64,000 nucleotides of DNA, from the NCBI RefSeq assembly GCF_030811595.1, contig NZ_JAUSRB010000002.1, positions 5,642,001 to 5,706,000 of the forward strand, written 5' to 3'. The notes beneath the pieces are model-generated. The model made no database searches and was not told where the DNA came from. It saw only the letters and a list, made by a program, of their open reading frames with translations. Numbering within the stretch: position 1 is the first letter of the stretch; the number at the start of each line of letters is the position of its first letter. Positions 33,290 to 41,919 of the stretch are shown one piece after another. The stretch is from Streptosporangium brasiliense. Lineage in GTDB: Bacteria; Actinomycetota; Actinomycetes; Streptosporangiales; Streptosporangiaceae. Both the position numbers and the translations under genes were made by a program.

Positions 33290-33916
33290 ATGAGGGACAC
33301 CGCGAGCGCCGAGTCTGCGCTGCCGCCCGCGCCGGGGGCGGAGCAGTACCTCGCACTCGACTTCGTCAACAGCGTCATCGCGCTGCCCGGAGGGCACTTC
33401 GTCGACCTCCTCGGCGTCCCCGCGGCGGCGCAGCGGTGGCTCGTGGAACGCGACCTCGCTCCGCCCGACGCCGGGGTGCGGGAGATGTGCGCGGCGCAGC
33501 TGCGCTCGCTGCGCGAACACCTCAGGTCGTTGTGCGCCTCCCGGGTCGCGGGGCTTCCCGCCCTGCCCGCCGCCCTGTCCGCGGTCAACGACGCGCTGAG
33601 CAGGGTCCCCACGGCCGCCCTGCTGTACTGGGACGAGAAGAACGGCCCCTACCGCGCGGCCCCGTGCCCCACCAGCGAGATCCTCGACCACGCTCTCGCG
33701 AGTCTCGCCGCCAACGCGGCCGACCTCCTCACCGGCCCCGACGCTGAGCGGCTCACCCCCTGCGGCTCCGCCCCCTGCAACCGCTACCTGCTGCGCCACG
33801 GCCGCCGCCACTGGTGCTCCACCCGCTGCGGCGACCGCGCCCGCGCCGCCCGCGCCTACGCCCGCCGCACCCAACCCCAGGACGCGCCGAAGGGGATGTC
33901 GCCGGAATACGGCTGA
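33290..33916 (+). CDS. ABATE-domain, CGNR zinc-finger regulator
   Basis: About 208 residues. N-terminal ABATE domain (YLALDFVNSVIALPGGHFVDLL). C-terminal zinc finger: LTPCGSAPCNRYLL, then RRHWCSTRCGDRARAARAYA, four cysteines with the family's CGNR replaced by CGDR. Proteins of this kind are DNA-binding stress-linked regulators in actinobacteria. Start is uncertain: ATGs at 33263, 33281 and 33290 are in frame; the first would overlap the operator array. Confidence 0.85.
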   Translation: MRDTASAESALPPAPGAEQYLALDFVNSVIALPGGHFVDLLGVPAAAQRWLVERDLAPPDAGVREMCAAQLRSLREHLRSLCASRVAGLPALPAALSAVNDALSRVPTAALLYWDEKNGPYRAAPCPTSEILDHALASLAANAADLLTGPDAERLTPCGSAPCNRYLLRHGRRHWCSTRCGDRARAARAYARRTQPQDAPKGMSPEYG

Positions 33917-34030
33917 CACGGGCCGTCCGGGGCCGGCGCGGGGACTTTTCGGGCATAGGCTGCCGGACGCCGTCAAAGCCCCGGCTGGGGGGTCGGGTAG
34001 CGATTGGACTCTCCCCTCGGGGAAGAGCCC

Positions 34031-34894
34031 ATGCTGGATCCCATGCACGAGCAACACCCGCAGGACCTGCTGCCGATCGGGGCCTTCGCCCGGCTGTCGC
34101 GGCTGAGCGTCAAACAGCTGCGCAACTACGCCGAGCTCGGCCTGCTGGAGCCCGCCTACGTCGACCAGGACACCGGCTACCGCTACTACCAGGCCGGCCA
34201 GGCCCGCCAGGCGTTGACGATCGGGCTGCTCCGGTCGCTGGATGTGCCGTTGGCGGCCATCGCCGAGGTGCTGTCGGGGACGGCGAGTGCCCTGGGGCAG
34301 GTGGAGCGGGATCTGCAGGCCGAGCTCGAGCGGCGCCGCCGTACCTTGTCGATCTTGCGGAGGGTCATGGCCGACGGCCTGCCCCAGGCGCAGATCCGGC
34401 TGGTGCGGCAGGAGCCGTTGCGGGTACGGCTGACGCGCCGCCTGGCCGCCGGCCCCGACGACATCGCCCGCGCCACCAGCGAGGCCATCGCCGAGCTGCT
34501 GGCCGCTCACCGGCCGGGCGAGACGGCCGATGAGCCGGACGGGCCGGTGAGCGGGCCCAGGATGCCGGTGGGCCGGTCAGCGGGCGGGGCGAGCGGGCCG
34601 CCGCAGTTGATCGGTCTGTTCCCGCTGGATGTGACCGATCCGGTGGAGGTCAGCGCGGCCCTGGTCACGGCCGCGCCCGGCGATGCGCTGCTGCCCGGGG
34701 GTGTGCTGGCGGCCGCCACCCATGTCGGTCCCTATGACCAGATCAACCTGACCGCCCATGCCCTGCTGACCTGGTGCGCCGAGCGCGGTCACCAGCCGGT
34801 GGGTCCGATCCGCGAGGTGTATGTGTCCGACCCGGCCGTCACCTCGCCAGACCAGCTGGTCACTCACTTGATGCTTCTGTTGGAGGAGTCATGA
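34031..34894 (+). CDS. MerR family regulator with GyrI-like effector domain
   Basis: 287 residues. MerR HTH at about 12-80: LLPIGAFARLSRLSVKQLRN, YAELGLLEPAYVDQDTGYRYY; then the dimerisation coiled coil (QVERDLQAELERRRRTLSIL). The C-terminal half is a GyrI/BmrR-type ligand domain (GVLAAATHVGPYDQINLTAHAL, VGPIREVYVSDP). BmrR/BltR-like architecture, expected to sense hydrophobic cationic drugs. ATG 34031 follows GGGGAAGAG. The stop codon overlaps the next start (ATGA). Confidence 0.92.
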   Translation: MLDPMHEQHPQDLLPIGAFARLSRLSVKQLRNYAELGLLEPAYVDQDTGYRYYQAGQARQALTIGLLRSLDVPLAAIAEVLSGTASALGQVERDLQAELERRRRTLSILRRVMADGLPQAQIRLVRQEPLRVRLTRRLAAGPDDIARATSEAIAELLAAHRPGETADEPDGPVSGPRMPVGRSAGGASGPPQLIGLFPLDVTDPVEVSAALVTAAPGDALLPGGVLAAATHVGPYDQINLTAHALLTWCAERGHQPVGPIREVYVSDPAVTSPDQLVTHLMLLLEES

Positions 34895-35418
34895 CTGTCG
34901 CCACCGCTCATTACGGGCCTACCACCTGCCTGAACGTCACCGGGATGGGTGAGCCCGGCGGGGCCGAGCATGCCGGCGCCATTGGGGCTCTGTATGCCGT
35001 CGCAGGCGCGATGGGCGTGCCGATGCCTCCGATGGAGGGCCGCTGGTGGGTGGAGAGCGACCAGCCGCCGCTGACGGTGCCGCGTGAGCAGTGGCGCTGG
35101 CACCTACTGTTGCCGCTGCCCGCCGTGCCGGAGGCGGGGGCGCTGGAGCGGGCGCGTGAGGCGGTCCGTGCTTCCGGCGCGGCGGTCGACCGGGTGCAGG
35201 TGGTCACCTTCACCGAGGGTGAGTGCGTGGAGGTGCTGCACGAGGGGCCCTACAGCGAGGAGGCGCGCTCGCTCAAGCTCCTCGACGAGCACATGGCCGA
35301 GCACGGCCTGGTCGCCAACGGCCCGCACCACGAGATCTACCTCACCGCGTTCGACGTCCCGGAGCCGAGGACCGTGCTGCGTCAGCCGGTACGGCACGCC
35401 GCGGGGGGGCGGGGATGA
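34891..35418 (+). CDS. stand-alone GyrI-like small-molecule-binding protein
   Basis: 175 residues. The second half reads VVTFTEGECVEVLHEGPYSE, EARSLKLLDEHMAEHGLVAN, HHEIYLTAF, the beta-helix-beta pattern of GyrI-like domains (LHxGPYxE, HEIYL). Translation is coupled to the MerR gene by ATGA overlap with GGAGGAG upstream. Probably binds the same class of ligand as the regulator, acting as sponge, carrier or hydrolase; some GyrI-like proteins are hydrolases of cyclopropanoid or cationic compounds. Confidence 0.88.
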   Translation: MTVATAHYGPTTCLNVTGMGEPGGAEHAGAIGALYAVAGAMGVPMPPMEGRWWVESDQPPLTVPREQWRWHLLLPLPAVPEAGALERAREAVRASGAAVDRVQVVTFTEGECVEVLHEGPYSEEARSLKLLDEHMAEHGLVANGPHHEIYLTAFDVPEPRTVLRQPVRHAAGGRG

Positions 35419-35583
35419 GCTGGTCCTGAACGGCTGACGGCGCGGCGGGCGGGTTCTTCGGGGCCAAGGCGTCGTGCCGCAGACCAGGACCTGTCCCGGC
35501 CGTCAACTTCATGTGGCAGGGGGGCAGCTCACAGAGGCAGGGGCGCTGGTCGCGTTCGCCAAGGGGGGATGGAGGCCGGGGAC

Positions 35584-36195
35584 TCAGGGGTTCGGGTGCC
35601 CGGCGGCGCCGTCGGGCAGGGCGTCGAGCCAGCGGGTGAGGCGGTTCCCCTCGCGGGTCATGATCTCCGGGTCGCGCAGGGCATTGGCCAGCAGTGACAT
35701 GCCCTGGTAGGCGCCGACGAGCGCGATCGCGAGGCCGCCGGGGTCGGGCAGTCCCAGCTCGCGGAATTGGCGTTCCACCCAGTCCAGCAGCGACCGGATG
35801 AGCCTGCCCGCTTCCAGGTCCATGTCCCCCTCCGCGCGTTTGTCGAGCTCGACGGCCAGGGTGCCGGTGGGACAGCCATAGCGGGCCGCGACGTCGCGCT
35901 GGCCGACCCACGTGCCGACCAGGGCCTTGAGGCGTCCGAGCGGGTCGGGGAGCCTGTCGAGCTCGCCGGTGAGTTCCGCGAGGTATCCGGAGTGCTCGGC
36001 CAGGGCGGCCTGGACCAGCTCGTCCTTGGTCTTGAAGTAGTAGTACACGTTTCCGACCGGGACGTCGGCGGCGTGGGCGATGTCGGCGATGGTGGTGCGC
36101 TCCACGCCCTGCTGGTGCAGGACCCGGGCGGCGGCGGCCGTCAGCCGCCGTCGCTTGTCGGCCCCCCGCTCCCGGGACTTCGTTGAGTCAGTCAC
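35584..36195 (-). CDS. TetR/AcrR family transcriptional regulator
   Basis: 203 residues from GTG 36195. HTH RRRLTAAAARVLHQQGVERT, TIADIAHAADVPVGNVYYYFKTKDEL; the C terminus is typical of TetR_C domains (GCPTGTLAVELDKRAEGDMD). Divergent from the NAD(P)-binding oxidoreductase at 36275 with an imperfect palindrome between; likely its repressor. Confidence 0.92.
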   Translation of the reverse strand: MTDSTKSRERGADKRRRLTAAAARVLHQQGVERTTIADIAHAADVPVGNVYYYFKTKDELVQAALAEHSGYLAELTGELDRLPDPLGRLKALVGTWVGQRDVAARYGCPTGTLAVELDKRAEGDMDLEAGRLIRSLLDWVERQFRELGLPDPGGLAIALVGAYQGMSLLANALRDPEIMTREGNRLTRWLDALPDGAAGHPNP

Positions 36196-36243
36196 CCCAC
36201 TAACTGTAGACGCGTGCCCGTCGGGATGTGCTACCGTCCACCT

Positions 36244-36265
36244 AAGTAAGTCAGCTAACTAACTT
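36244..36265. promoter_or_regulatory. TetR operator-like palindrome
   Basis: AAGTAAGTC-AGCT-AACTAACTT, 7 of 9 arm positions symmetrical, ending 9 bp before the oxidoreductase ATG and so overlapping its translation start region. Confidence 0.5.
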
Positions 36266-36274
36266 GGAGACGAC

Positions 36275-37135
36275 ATGATCGTGGTAACGGGAGCGACCGG
36301 GAACGTCGGGCGGACGCTGGTGCGGCTGCTGGCCGAGGCGGACGAGCCGGTGACGGCCGTGTCGCGGAAGATCACCGGGGCCGACGTCCCGCGGGGAGTG
36401 CCGGCCGTCGCCGCCGACCTGGCCGACCCGGCGAGCCTGCGGCCCGCCCTCGACGGAGCCGATGCGCTCTTCCTGCTGATCTCCGGCGACTTCACGTCGG
36501 CCGCCGAGAACCCGAGCGGCGTCGTCGGTGACATCCTCGGCGAGGCGAAAGCCGGCGGAGTCGGACGGATCGTGCTGCTGTCCTCCCAGGGAGTCGTGAC
36601 CCGCCCGGACTCCTCCTCCCACGGGAGCACGGGACGGTCGATCGAGGAGGCCGTCCGGCACTCAGGTCTGGACTGGACGATCCTGCGGCCCGGTGGCTTC
36701 AACTCCAACGCCTACGCCTGGGCCGAGTCGGTCCGCGCCCGGCGGACCGTCGCCGCGCCGTTCGGTGACGTCGGCCTGCCGTTCATCGACCCGGCCGACA
36801 TCGCCGAGGTCGCCGCTGCGGCCCTGCGCGAGGACGGTCACGCGGGCCGGGTCTACGAGCTGACCGGGCCCGCTCTCACCACGCCGCGGCAACGAGCCGA
36901 GGCGATCGGCGACGCGCTCGGTGAGCCGGTCCGGTTCGTCGAGCAGACCCGCGACGAGGCCCGCGCGGAGATGCTGCGGTTCATGCCCGGACCCGTGGCC
37001 GAGACGACCCTGGCCATCATCGGCGAGCCCGTCCCTGCCGAGCAGCGCGTCAGCCCGGACGTCGAGCAGGTCCTCGGCCGCGCGCCCCGCACCTTCGCCG
37101 ACTGGGCCCGGCGCCACATCGCCGCCTTCCGGTAG
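36275..37135 (+). CDS. NmrA-like NAD(P)-binding oxidoreductase (atypical SDR)
   Basis: 286 residues. GATGNVGRTL dinucleotide motif at the N terminus, ALFLLISGDF, VLLSSQGVVT (in place of the usual catalytic Tyr-x3-Lys), LDWTILRPGGFNSNA and PFIDPADIAEVAA. This is the NmrA/azoreductase-like SDR-a pattern, often with NADPH-dependent quinone or redox-sensing roles. Regulated by the divergent TetR. The downstream 46-bp tandem duplication includes the stop codon. Confidence 0.9.
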   Translation: MIVVTGATGNVGRTLVRLLAEADEPVTAVSRKITGADVPRGVPAVAADLADPASLRPALDGADALFLLISGDFTSAAENPSGVVGDILGEAKAGGVGRIVLLSSQGVVTRPDSSSHGSTGRSIEEAVRHSGLDWTILRPGGFNSNAYAWAESVRARRTVAAPFGDVGLPFIDPADIAEVAAAALREDGHAGRVYELTGPALTTPRQRAEAIGDALGEPVRFVEQTRDEARAEMLRFMPGPVAETTLAIIGEPVPAEQRVSPDVEQVLGRAPRTFADWARRHIAAFR

Positions 37136-37212
37136 GACCGGCAGTGGCGCGGTCGGCCCCGGCCGGGCCGCCTTCCGGTAGGACCGGCAGCCGCGCGGTC
37201 AGCCCTGGCCGG
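37121..37212. repeat. 46-bp tandem duplication including the gene's stop codon
   Basis: Copy 1 (37121-37166) starts GCCGCCTTCCGGTAGGACCG inside the last codons of the oxidoreductase; copy 2 (37167-37212) differs at a few positions. Same kind of gene-end duplication as at 28267-28393. Confidence 0.85.
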
Positions 37213-37358
37213 GCCTCTTCGGGCCGGCATCCACCCCGCCACGCCGGTCACGCCGCGGCCGCGGGACCGGCTGAAAGTGGTTTGCCCGGGGTGCGGAGGG
37301 GTTGTTAGCATCGCGGCGGCGTGAGAGACGCCTGGTCATCGTGTGGTGAGGGAGGTCG

Positions 37359-37418
37359 ATGAATATGGCTGCCGGCAGCCGTTTTCAGCGTTCCTTCCTC
37401 CGGTCCGACCGAGCTTGA
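37359..37418 (+). CDS. possible 19-codon leader ORF upstream of the acetyltransferase
   Basis: ATG 37359 is preceded by GGGAGG at ideal spacing and encodes MNMAAGSRFQRSFLRSDRA followed by TGA, 37 bp before the acetyltransferase start. Arg-rich second half (four Arg). It could be a regulatory leader peptide or a coincidence. Confidence 0.35.
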   Translation: MNMAAGSRFQRSFLRSDRA

Positions 37419-37455
37419 GCGCGGTCCGGGTCGTTCCAACGATCAGGAGTTCCAC

Positions 37456-37974
37456 ATGTCTTCCTTCTTCCCGATGACCGACATCGATCTGGTCACCGAC
37501 CGCCTCGTCCTGCGGCGGTGGACGCCCGGCGAGGTCACCGCCGTCCTGGACGGCGCCCGGCAGGTCCACTGGGCCGAGGACTTCCCCGCCGAGGGCGATC
37601 AGGTCATCGTCGGACTGTTCGCCGACAACCCCGCATGGCTGGGGGAGTACGGGCACCGTCAGATCATCGAGCGGGCCGGCGGCCTGGTCGTCGGCTCGAT
37701 CGGCCTGTTCTGGCCGCCTGGCGAGGGCGCCCTCGAGATCGGGTACGGCATCGTCGCCTCCCGGCGGGGGCGCGGCTACGCCCCCGAGGCCACCCGCGCG
37801 CTGACCGAGTTCGCCTTCACCGCGCCGGGCGTCCACATGGTCCACGCCACCGTGGAGCTGTCGAACCCGTCCTCTATCCGGGTGCTGGAGAAGGCCGGCT
37901 TCCGGCGCTGGAGCACTGAGGCCGAGGAGAACACGGCCCGATACCGCGCCACGGCACCGGCTCCGGCTCAGTAG
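37456..37974 (+). CDS. GNAT family N-acetyltransferase (RimJ/RimL type)
   Basis: 172 residues. LVTDRLVLRRWTPGEV start, acetyl-CoA binding GYGIVASRRGRGYAPEATRA (R/QxxGxG/A), and the RimJ/L-type ending VHATVELSNPSSIRVLEKAG. Acetylates an amine, for example a protein N terminus or an antibiotic; substrate not inferable. AGGAG six nt before the ATG. Followed by a strong terminator. Confidence 0.92.
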   Translation: MSSFFPMTDIDLVTDRLVLRRWTPGEVTAVLDGARQVHWAEDFPAEGDQVIVGLFADNPAWLGEYGHRQIIERAGGLVVGSIGLFWPPGEGALEIGYGIVASRRGRGYAPEATRALTEFAFTAPGVHMVHATVELSNPSSIRVLEKAGFRRWSTEAEENTARYRATAPAPAQ

Positions 37975-37983
37975 TGACCCCAC

Positions 37984-38015
37984 GGGGCCGGCAGCGGTGT
38001 CCCGCTGCCGGCCCC
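37984..38015 (+). terminator. strong hairpin terminator after the acetyltransferase
   Basis: GGGGCCGGCAGCGG-TGTC-CCGCTGCCGGCCCC: 14-bp perfect stem with a 4-nt loop, 10 bp behind the stop codon. Confidence 0.8.
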
Positions 38016-38197
38016 GGCCCTTCCCCTGGCGGATCCGCCCCCCCAGAGCGCCTGACATCCCGCTGCTCACCCTCTCCATCGCTGTCTTCTCCGAGGTCGC
38101 CTCGGTCCCGTGAGAACAGGCCGGCGACCTCAGCCGGTCAGCCCGATGGCCGGGCTCCCGTCGGTGGGGTGCCCGGCCGTCGAGACGGTGGGGGTGC

Positions 38198-38545
38198 TCA
38201 GGCGGCGTATCCCAGTGCCAGGGCGGCGACCACCGGCACCAGATACAGCAGGGGGAAGGGGATGTGCGAGTACGAGCGTGCCCGGATCACGGTGATGACG
38301 GCTCCGGTGAAGTACAGCACCAGACCGATCCCGGCCAGGACGCCGATGACCGGGACGGAGAGGCCGGCCAGCAGCCCCGCCGCCCCCGCGGCCTTGGCCG
38401 CGCCGAGCCAGGGCCACCACGAGCGGGGGACGCCGTAGTCGCTCAGGGGCTCCACGACCCACTTGGCCCGCATGAAGATGGACAGAGCCGAGAAGCCCAC
38501 CCATGCGGCGGCCAGAACAGTGACGACGACGTAGGCGGTGGACAT
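38198..38545 (-). CDS. DoxX-like membrane protein
   Basis: 115 residues with four membrane helices: STAYVVVTVLAAAWVGFSAL, GAAKAAGAAGLLAGL, VIGVLAGIGLVLYFTGAVIT, LLYLVPVVAALALG. The W-x(4)-G-x3-A/K pattern in WWPWLGAAKAAGAAGLL is the DoxX signature. GAGGAGC lies 8 nt before the ATG. Function in actinomycetes unknown. Confidence 0.88.
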   Translation of the reverse strand: MSTAYVVVTVLAAAWVGFSALSIFMRAKWVVEPLSDYGVPRSWWPWLGAAKAAGAAGLLAGLSVPVIGVLAGIGLVLYFTGAVITVIRARSYSHIPFPLLYLVPVVAALALGYAA

Positions 38546-38660
38546 CAGGAACGCTCCTCATCAGGGGGTGCCGGTGGGGATCCACCGGCCGGGTGTGTTT
38601 CAGGTCCTCACTGCCTCGACCCCGTGGGGCGCGTGAGTGTGACAGGACGGCGGAAAATTC

Positions 38661-38985
38661 TTCAGCGGCCGACGCGGTCGTGTGGACGGCGGGCGTGCAG
38701 GCCGGTCCGCTCGCCTCGCATGTCCCCGGCGACCGGGACCGGCTGAGCCGCCTGATGGTCGATCGGCGGCTGCGAGCCTTCGGGGACGTATTCGCCGCAG
38801 GCGACGCCGCCGCCCGGGCCGACCCGGACCACTACGCCCTGCAGCGCTGCCGGCACGCCATCCCCATGGGGAAGGTGGCCGGACACAACGCCGCCGCCGA
38901 CCTGCCCCGGCTGCCGCTGATGGACTTCGCGCCGCCCCCGTACGTCCCCTGCCTCGATCTCGGGGCCGACGGACCGGAGATTTGA
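38661..38985 (+). pseudogene. C-terminal remnant of an FAD-dependent NADH:quinone oxidoreductase (Ndh-like)
   Basis: The frame reads ADAVVWTAGVQAGPLASHVP, LRAFGDVFAAGDAAARADPD, QRCRHAIPMGKVAGHNAAAD and PYVPCLDLGADGPEI. These match the FAD-binding end of type II NADH dehydrogenase-like proteins (VFAAGDAA, M(G)xxAGHNAAADL). The first 250 or so residues with the GxGxxG FAD and NAD motifs are missing. Remnant ends 31 bp before the bacterioferritin. Confidence 0.75.
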
Positions 38986-39016
38986 TGGATCGGGGATTCG
39001 GGGTAGGGGAGGAGAC

Positions 39017-39562
39017 ATGGCTGAATTTCTGACCGACATCAAGGAAATCCGTGCCCGGGCCCGCCAGGAGATCGACAAGGGGCCGATCACCTCGGCCTAC
39101 GGCGCCGATCTGCCCCGGGTGATCCAGGTGTGCAACGAGGCGCTGGCCACCGAGCTGGTCTGCGTCCTGCGTTACAAGCGTCACTACTACACCGCCAGCG
39201 GCCTCTACGCCGAGCCGGTGGCCGCGGAGTTCCTGGAACACGCGGCCGAGGAGCAGGAGCACGCCGACCGGCTCGCCCGGCGCATCGTGCAGCTCGGCGG
39301 CGAGCCCGACTTCAACCCCGACACGCTGTCCACCCGCGCGCACGCGGAGTACGACGCCAGCCTCGACCTGATAGAGATGATCAGAGAGGACCTGGTCGCC
39401 GAGCGGATCGCCATCGCCTCCTATACCGAGATCGTCCAGTGGCTCGGTGACGGGGACGTGACCACCAGGCGGATCTTCGAAGACCTCCTCGCCCAGGAGG
39501 AGGAGCACGCCGACGATCTCAAGGCGCTGCTGGAAAGGCTCCCCGACGCGCCCAGGCGCTGA
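39017..39562 (+). CDS. bacterioferritin-like ferritin (iron storage or DNA-protecting)
   Basis: 181 residues, four-helix bundle. Diiron ferroxidase ligands are visible in order: Glu in NEALATELVCVLRYK, ExxH in AAEEQEHADRLARRI, Glu in REDLVAERIAIASY, and ExxH in AQEEEHADDLKALL. GGGGAGGAGAC precedes the ATG. Oxidises Fe(II) and stores or detoxifies iron. Single-gene unit; an NADH oxidoreductase remnant lies upstream. Confidence 0.92.
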   Translation: MAEFLTDIKEIRARARQEIDKGPITSAYGADLPRVIQVCNEALATELVCVLRYKRHYYTASGLYAEPVAAEFLEHAAEEQEHADRLARRIVQLGGEPDFNPDTLSTRAHAEYDASLDLIEMIREDLVAERIAIASYTEIVQWLGDGDVTTRRIFEDLLAQEEEHADDLKALLERLPDAPRR

Positions 39563-39599
39563 GCCGCCCCGGGATGGGGCGCCGCGGCGCCCCACCGGC

Positions 39600-40922
39600 T
39601 CAGCCGTCCGGGATCCAGGAGCCGTGGAAACCGGCCGGGACCCGGCGCGGCAGCCGTACCGAGGCCACGCGGGTGAGGTCGGCGGCGTCGAGGACCACCA
39701 GCTCCGACCCGACGCCCGGCCCGCCGGTGACCATGGAGATCAGCCAGCCCTCGTCCTCTCCCCGGGCGTCCCCGGCCGGGACGTAGACCGCCTCGCCGGC
39801 CATCCGGTCCGGGCCCGTCTTGTGGACGGTGCTCGCCCCGCTCCGCAGGTCGTATTTGACGATCGCCTCGGAGGAGACCGCGTAGAGGTAGCGGTTGCGC
39901 TTACCGGTCCGGCCGTCGTTCAGCGTGGGGAACTCCACCCCGAGGTCGTCGAGCCGCTCCTCACGGGCGTCCTCGCCGGAGGCCAGCACATACCGGTGCA
40001 GGTGGGCCGTCCCGCGCACGGCCGCCCTGGCCGCCGGGTGGGCACTGCGGCCGAGGTCGTCCCACACGGCGGCGAACTCGGCGGGGGTGTAGCGGACGGC
40101 GTCGAGCACGACGCGGCCGGAGCCGTCCTCATGGGCGTTGGCGGTGTGGAAGACGTAGCACGGCTCGATGTCGTACCAGGTCACCTCGGCGCCGCCGGCA
40201 CGCGGCATGACCCCGAGGCGGGCTCCGTAGCGGTCGTCCCACCGGTACGGTACGCCCCCGCCCCCGGCGAGCCCCAGGTCGAAGACGACGGGCAGGTCCA
40301 TCCAGACGACGTGACCGGCGGTGATGGCGAAGTCGTGCATCATCGTCGGGCCCGGCACCGCGACCTCCCGGCTCTCCACGAGCTTCCCCTCCGCCGACAG
40401 GCGGTGGTAGGTGAGGTAGGGCGGGGTGAAGCCGTAGCCGAAGAAGAGCAGCTCGCCGGTGAGCGGGTCGCGCTTGGGGTGGGCGGTCATGGCGGTGGTC
40501 AGCAGGCCGCCGAAGTCACACGGGCCGACCGTCTCCAGCTCGGCGGTGAGCTCGTACGGCAGGCCGTTCTCGACCAGCGCGAAGATCCTGTCCCCGTGCG
40601 GGACGACGTGGGTGTTGGCGGGCACCGCGGTGAGGTCGACGGAGAGGTCGTCCCGGACGAAGGGCGCGCCCTCGGTGAGCTCGCGGGTCCGTACCCAGCG
40701 GTTGCGGTACCACTCGGCACGGCCGTCGCGCAGCCGTACCCCGTGCACCATCCCTGGCCCGGTGAACCAGTGGCCGGGATCGCGGCCGGGCAGCGGGTTG
40801 GGACCGTTGCGGAAGTAGCGGCCGGTGAGCGCGGGGGGAAGGGCGCCGCTCACCGGCAGGTCGAAGGCGTCGATCTCGTCGGGCACCGGCGCGAGGAAGC
40901 CCTGCAAGTACAGCGGAGTCAT
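39600..40922 (-). CDS. carotenoid oxygenase (RPE65/apocarotenoid dioxygenase family)
   Basis: 440 residues from ATG 40922 (GGAGGGGGGC upstream). Seven-bladed propeller with the four Fe(II)-binding histidines in order: TAHPKRDPLTGE, MMHDFAITAGHVVW, CYVFHTANAHED, and C-terminal GFHGSWIPDG. The N terminus TGRYFRNGPNPLP and GPGMVHGVRL are also conserved. Cleaves a carotenoid or stilbene-like double bond with O2. No carotenoid biosynthesis genes are nearby. Confidence 0.93.
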   Translation of the reverse strand: MTPLYLQGFLAPVPDEIDAFDLPVSGALPPALTGRYFRNGPNPLPGRDPGHWFTGPGMVHGVRLRDGRAEWYRNRWVRTRELTEGAPFVRDDLSVDLTAVPANTHVVPHGDRIFALVENGLPYELTAELETVGPCDFGGLLTTAMTAHPKRDPLTGELLFFGYGFTPPYLTYHRLSAEGKLVESREVAVPGPTMMHDFAITAGHVVWMDLPVVFDLGLAGGGGVPYRWDDRYGARLGVMPRAGGAEVTWYDIEPCYVFHTANAHEDGSGRVVLDAVRYTPAEFAAVWDDLGRSAHPAARAAVRGTAHLHRYVLASGEDAREERLDDLGVEFPTLNDGRTGKRNRYLYAVSSEAIVKYDLRSGASTVHKTGPDRMAGEAVYVPAGDARGEDEGWLISMVTGGPGVGSELVVLDAADLTRVASVRLPRRVPAGFHGSWIPDG

Positions 40923-41919
40923 GGATCGCCCCCCTCCTCCTCGACGATGGCACGCCGTGCCGGGAGGTCTCCACCGCCCGCGCATCAAGGACCGGGCAAG
41001 ACGTGACCTGACGGCGCGGGCCTCGCGCCCGCCCGCCGGGCACGGACAGCGGCTCCTCCGGCACTCGGCCTCGACATGCCAGTTGACCGTTTTTGACTTA
41101 ATGGCGCCAGACATAAATGAACGATGTTGACATCGATCGTCCGAGGCTGATACCTCTATTTAGGTAGACAGCAAAGAAATGGGGAAATTCACTGTCCGTT
41201 CTGCTGTGGGGTGCTCTGTTCGATGTGACGTAATTACTGGTCACAGCCTCGGGGTGGACGGATGGAAATGCGGCGTTAACCGTTATGCCGGTCCGCCGTC
41301 GACATTTTGGCATTTCCCTGACACCGCTCTGCTCATTTTTGTGTCCGCGCAGACGGGGACGTGTCGGAGGGCTGCGATATCGGTGAAGTCGATCCGGCCG
41401 GACGGTGTGATGGCCGGGAAATTCCGCCCTCGCCGCCCGAGTCGGGATCCATTGACGTAACAAGACTGTCGTCATGCGACCGGGGGGCCGGCGGCGCGCT
41501 CCCGGTCGAACACGTGCGAGCCGTCCCCGCGCGCGGGGGAGTTCCGCCACGCGCGCCGGATGTGTCCCCTCGCCGTCAAGAAGGCGCGCCGCAGGCGGGC
41601 CGCCGGCCGGGTGCGCCGCTCCGGCCGGCCCGGCGCCGGAAGGGGCGCGCCGGCTCCGCCCGCCCGCCGGACCGGCCGGCCGCTCCCGGCCGGCGGTGAT
41701 CTCCGCCGCCGCCCCGGGCCGTCACGGCCCGGAGACCGACACGGCCACCGGATCCAGCCGGAGGCCGTGAGCCCGCGCGTGCGCGCTCCGTGACAGACCT
41801 GGCGCGGCCCGCGCGCGTCCCGCCGTCCCTCCCGGGACGGTACGGGAGCGGCCGGCGCGCCCCCTACCGGTGACCGGCCGTCCTCCCCGGGGTGGACCCG
41901 CTCGATCAGGAAGGCAACG
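40923..41919. promoter_or_regulatory. 1-kb non-coding region with AT-rich segment upstream of the biosynthetic operon
   Basis: No convincing gene. About 41085-41470 is strikingly AT-richer than anything else in the window. It holds small palindromes: GATGTTGACATC (41123-41134), TACCT-CTATTT-AGGTA (41151-41166), and GTAATTAC inside GTGAC...GTCAC (41225-41244). 41560-41740 is extremely GC-rich and may form hairpins. Probably the promoter and regulator-binding zone of the six-gene operon starting at 41920. Confidence 0.55.

Noticed and set aside
41098-41550. 150-residue minus-strand frame in the AT-rich island
   Set aside because: No RBS, no recognisable motif, composition changes along its length; treated as non-coding.
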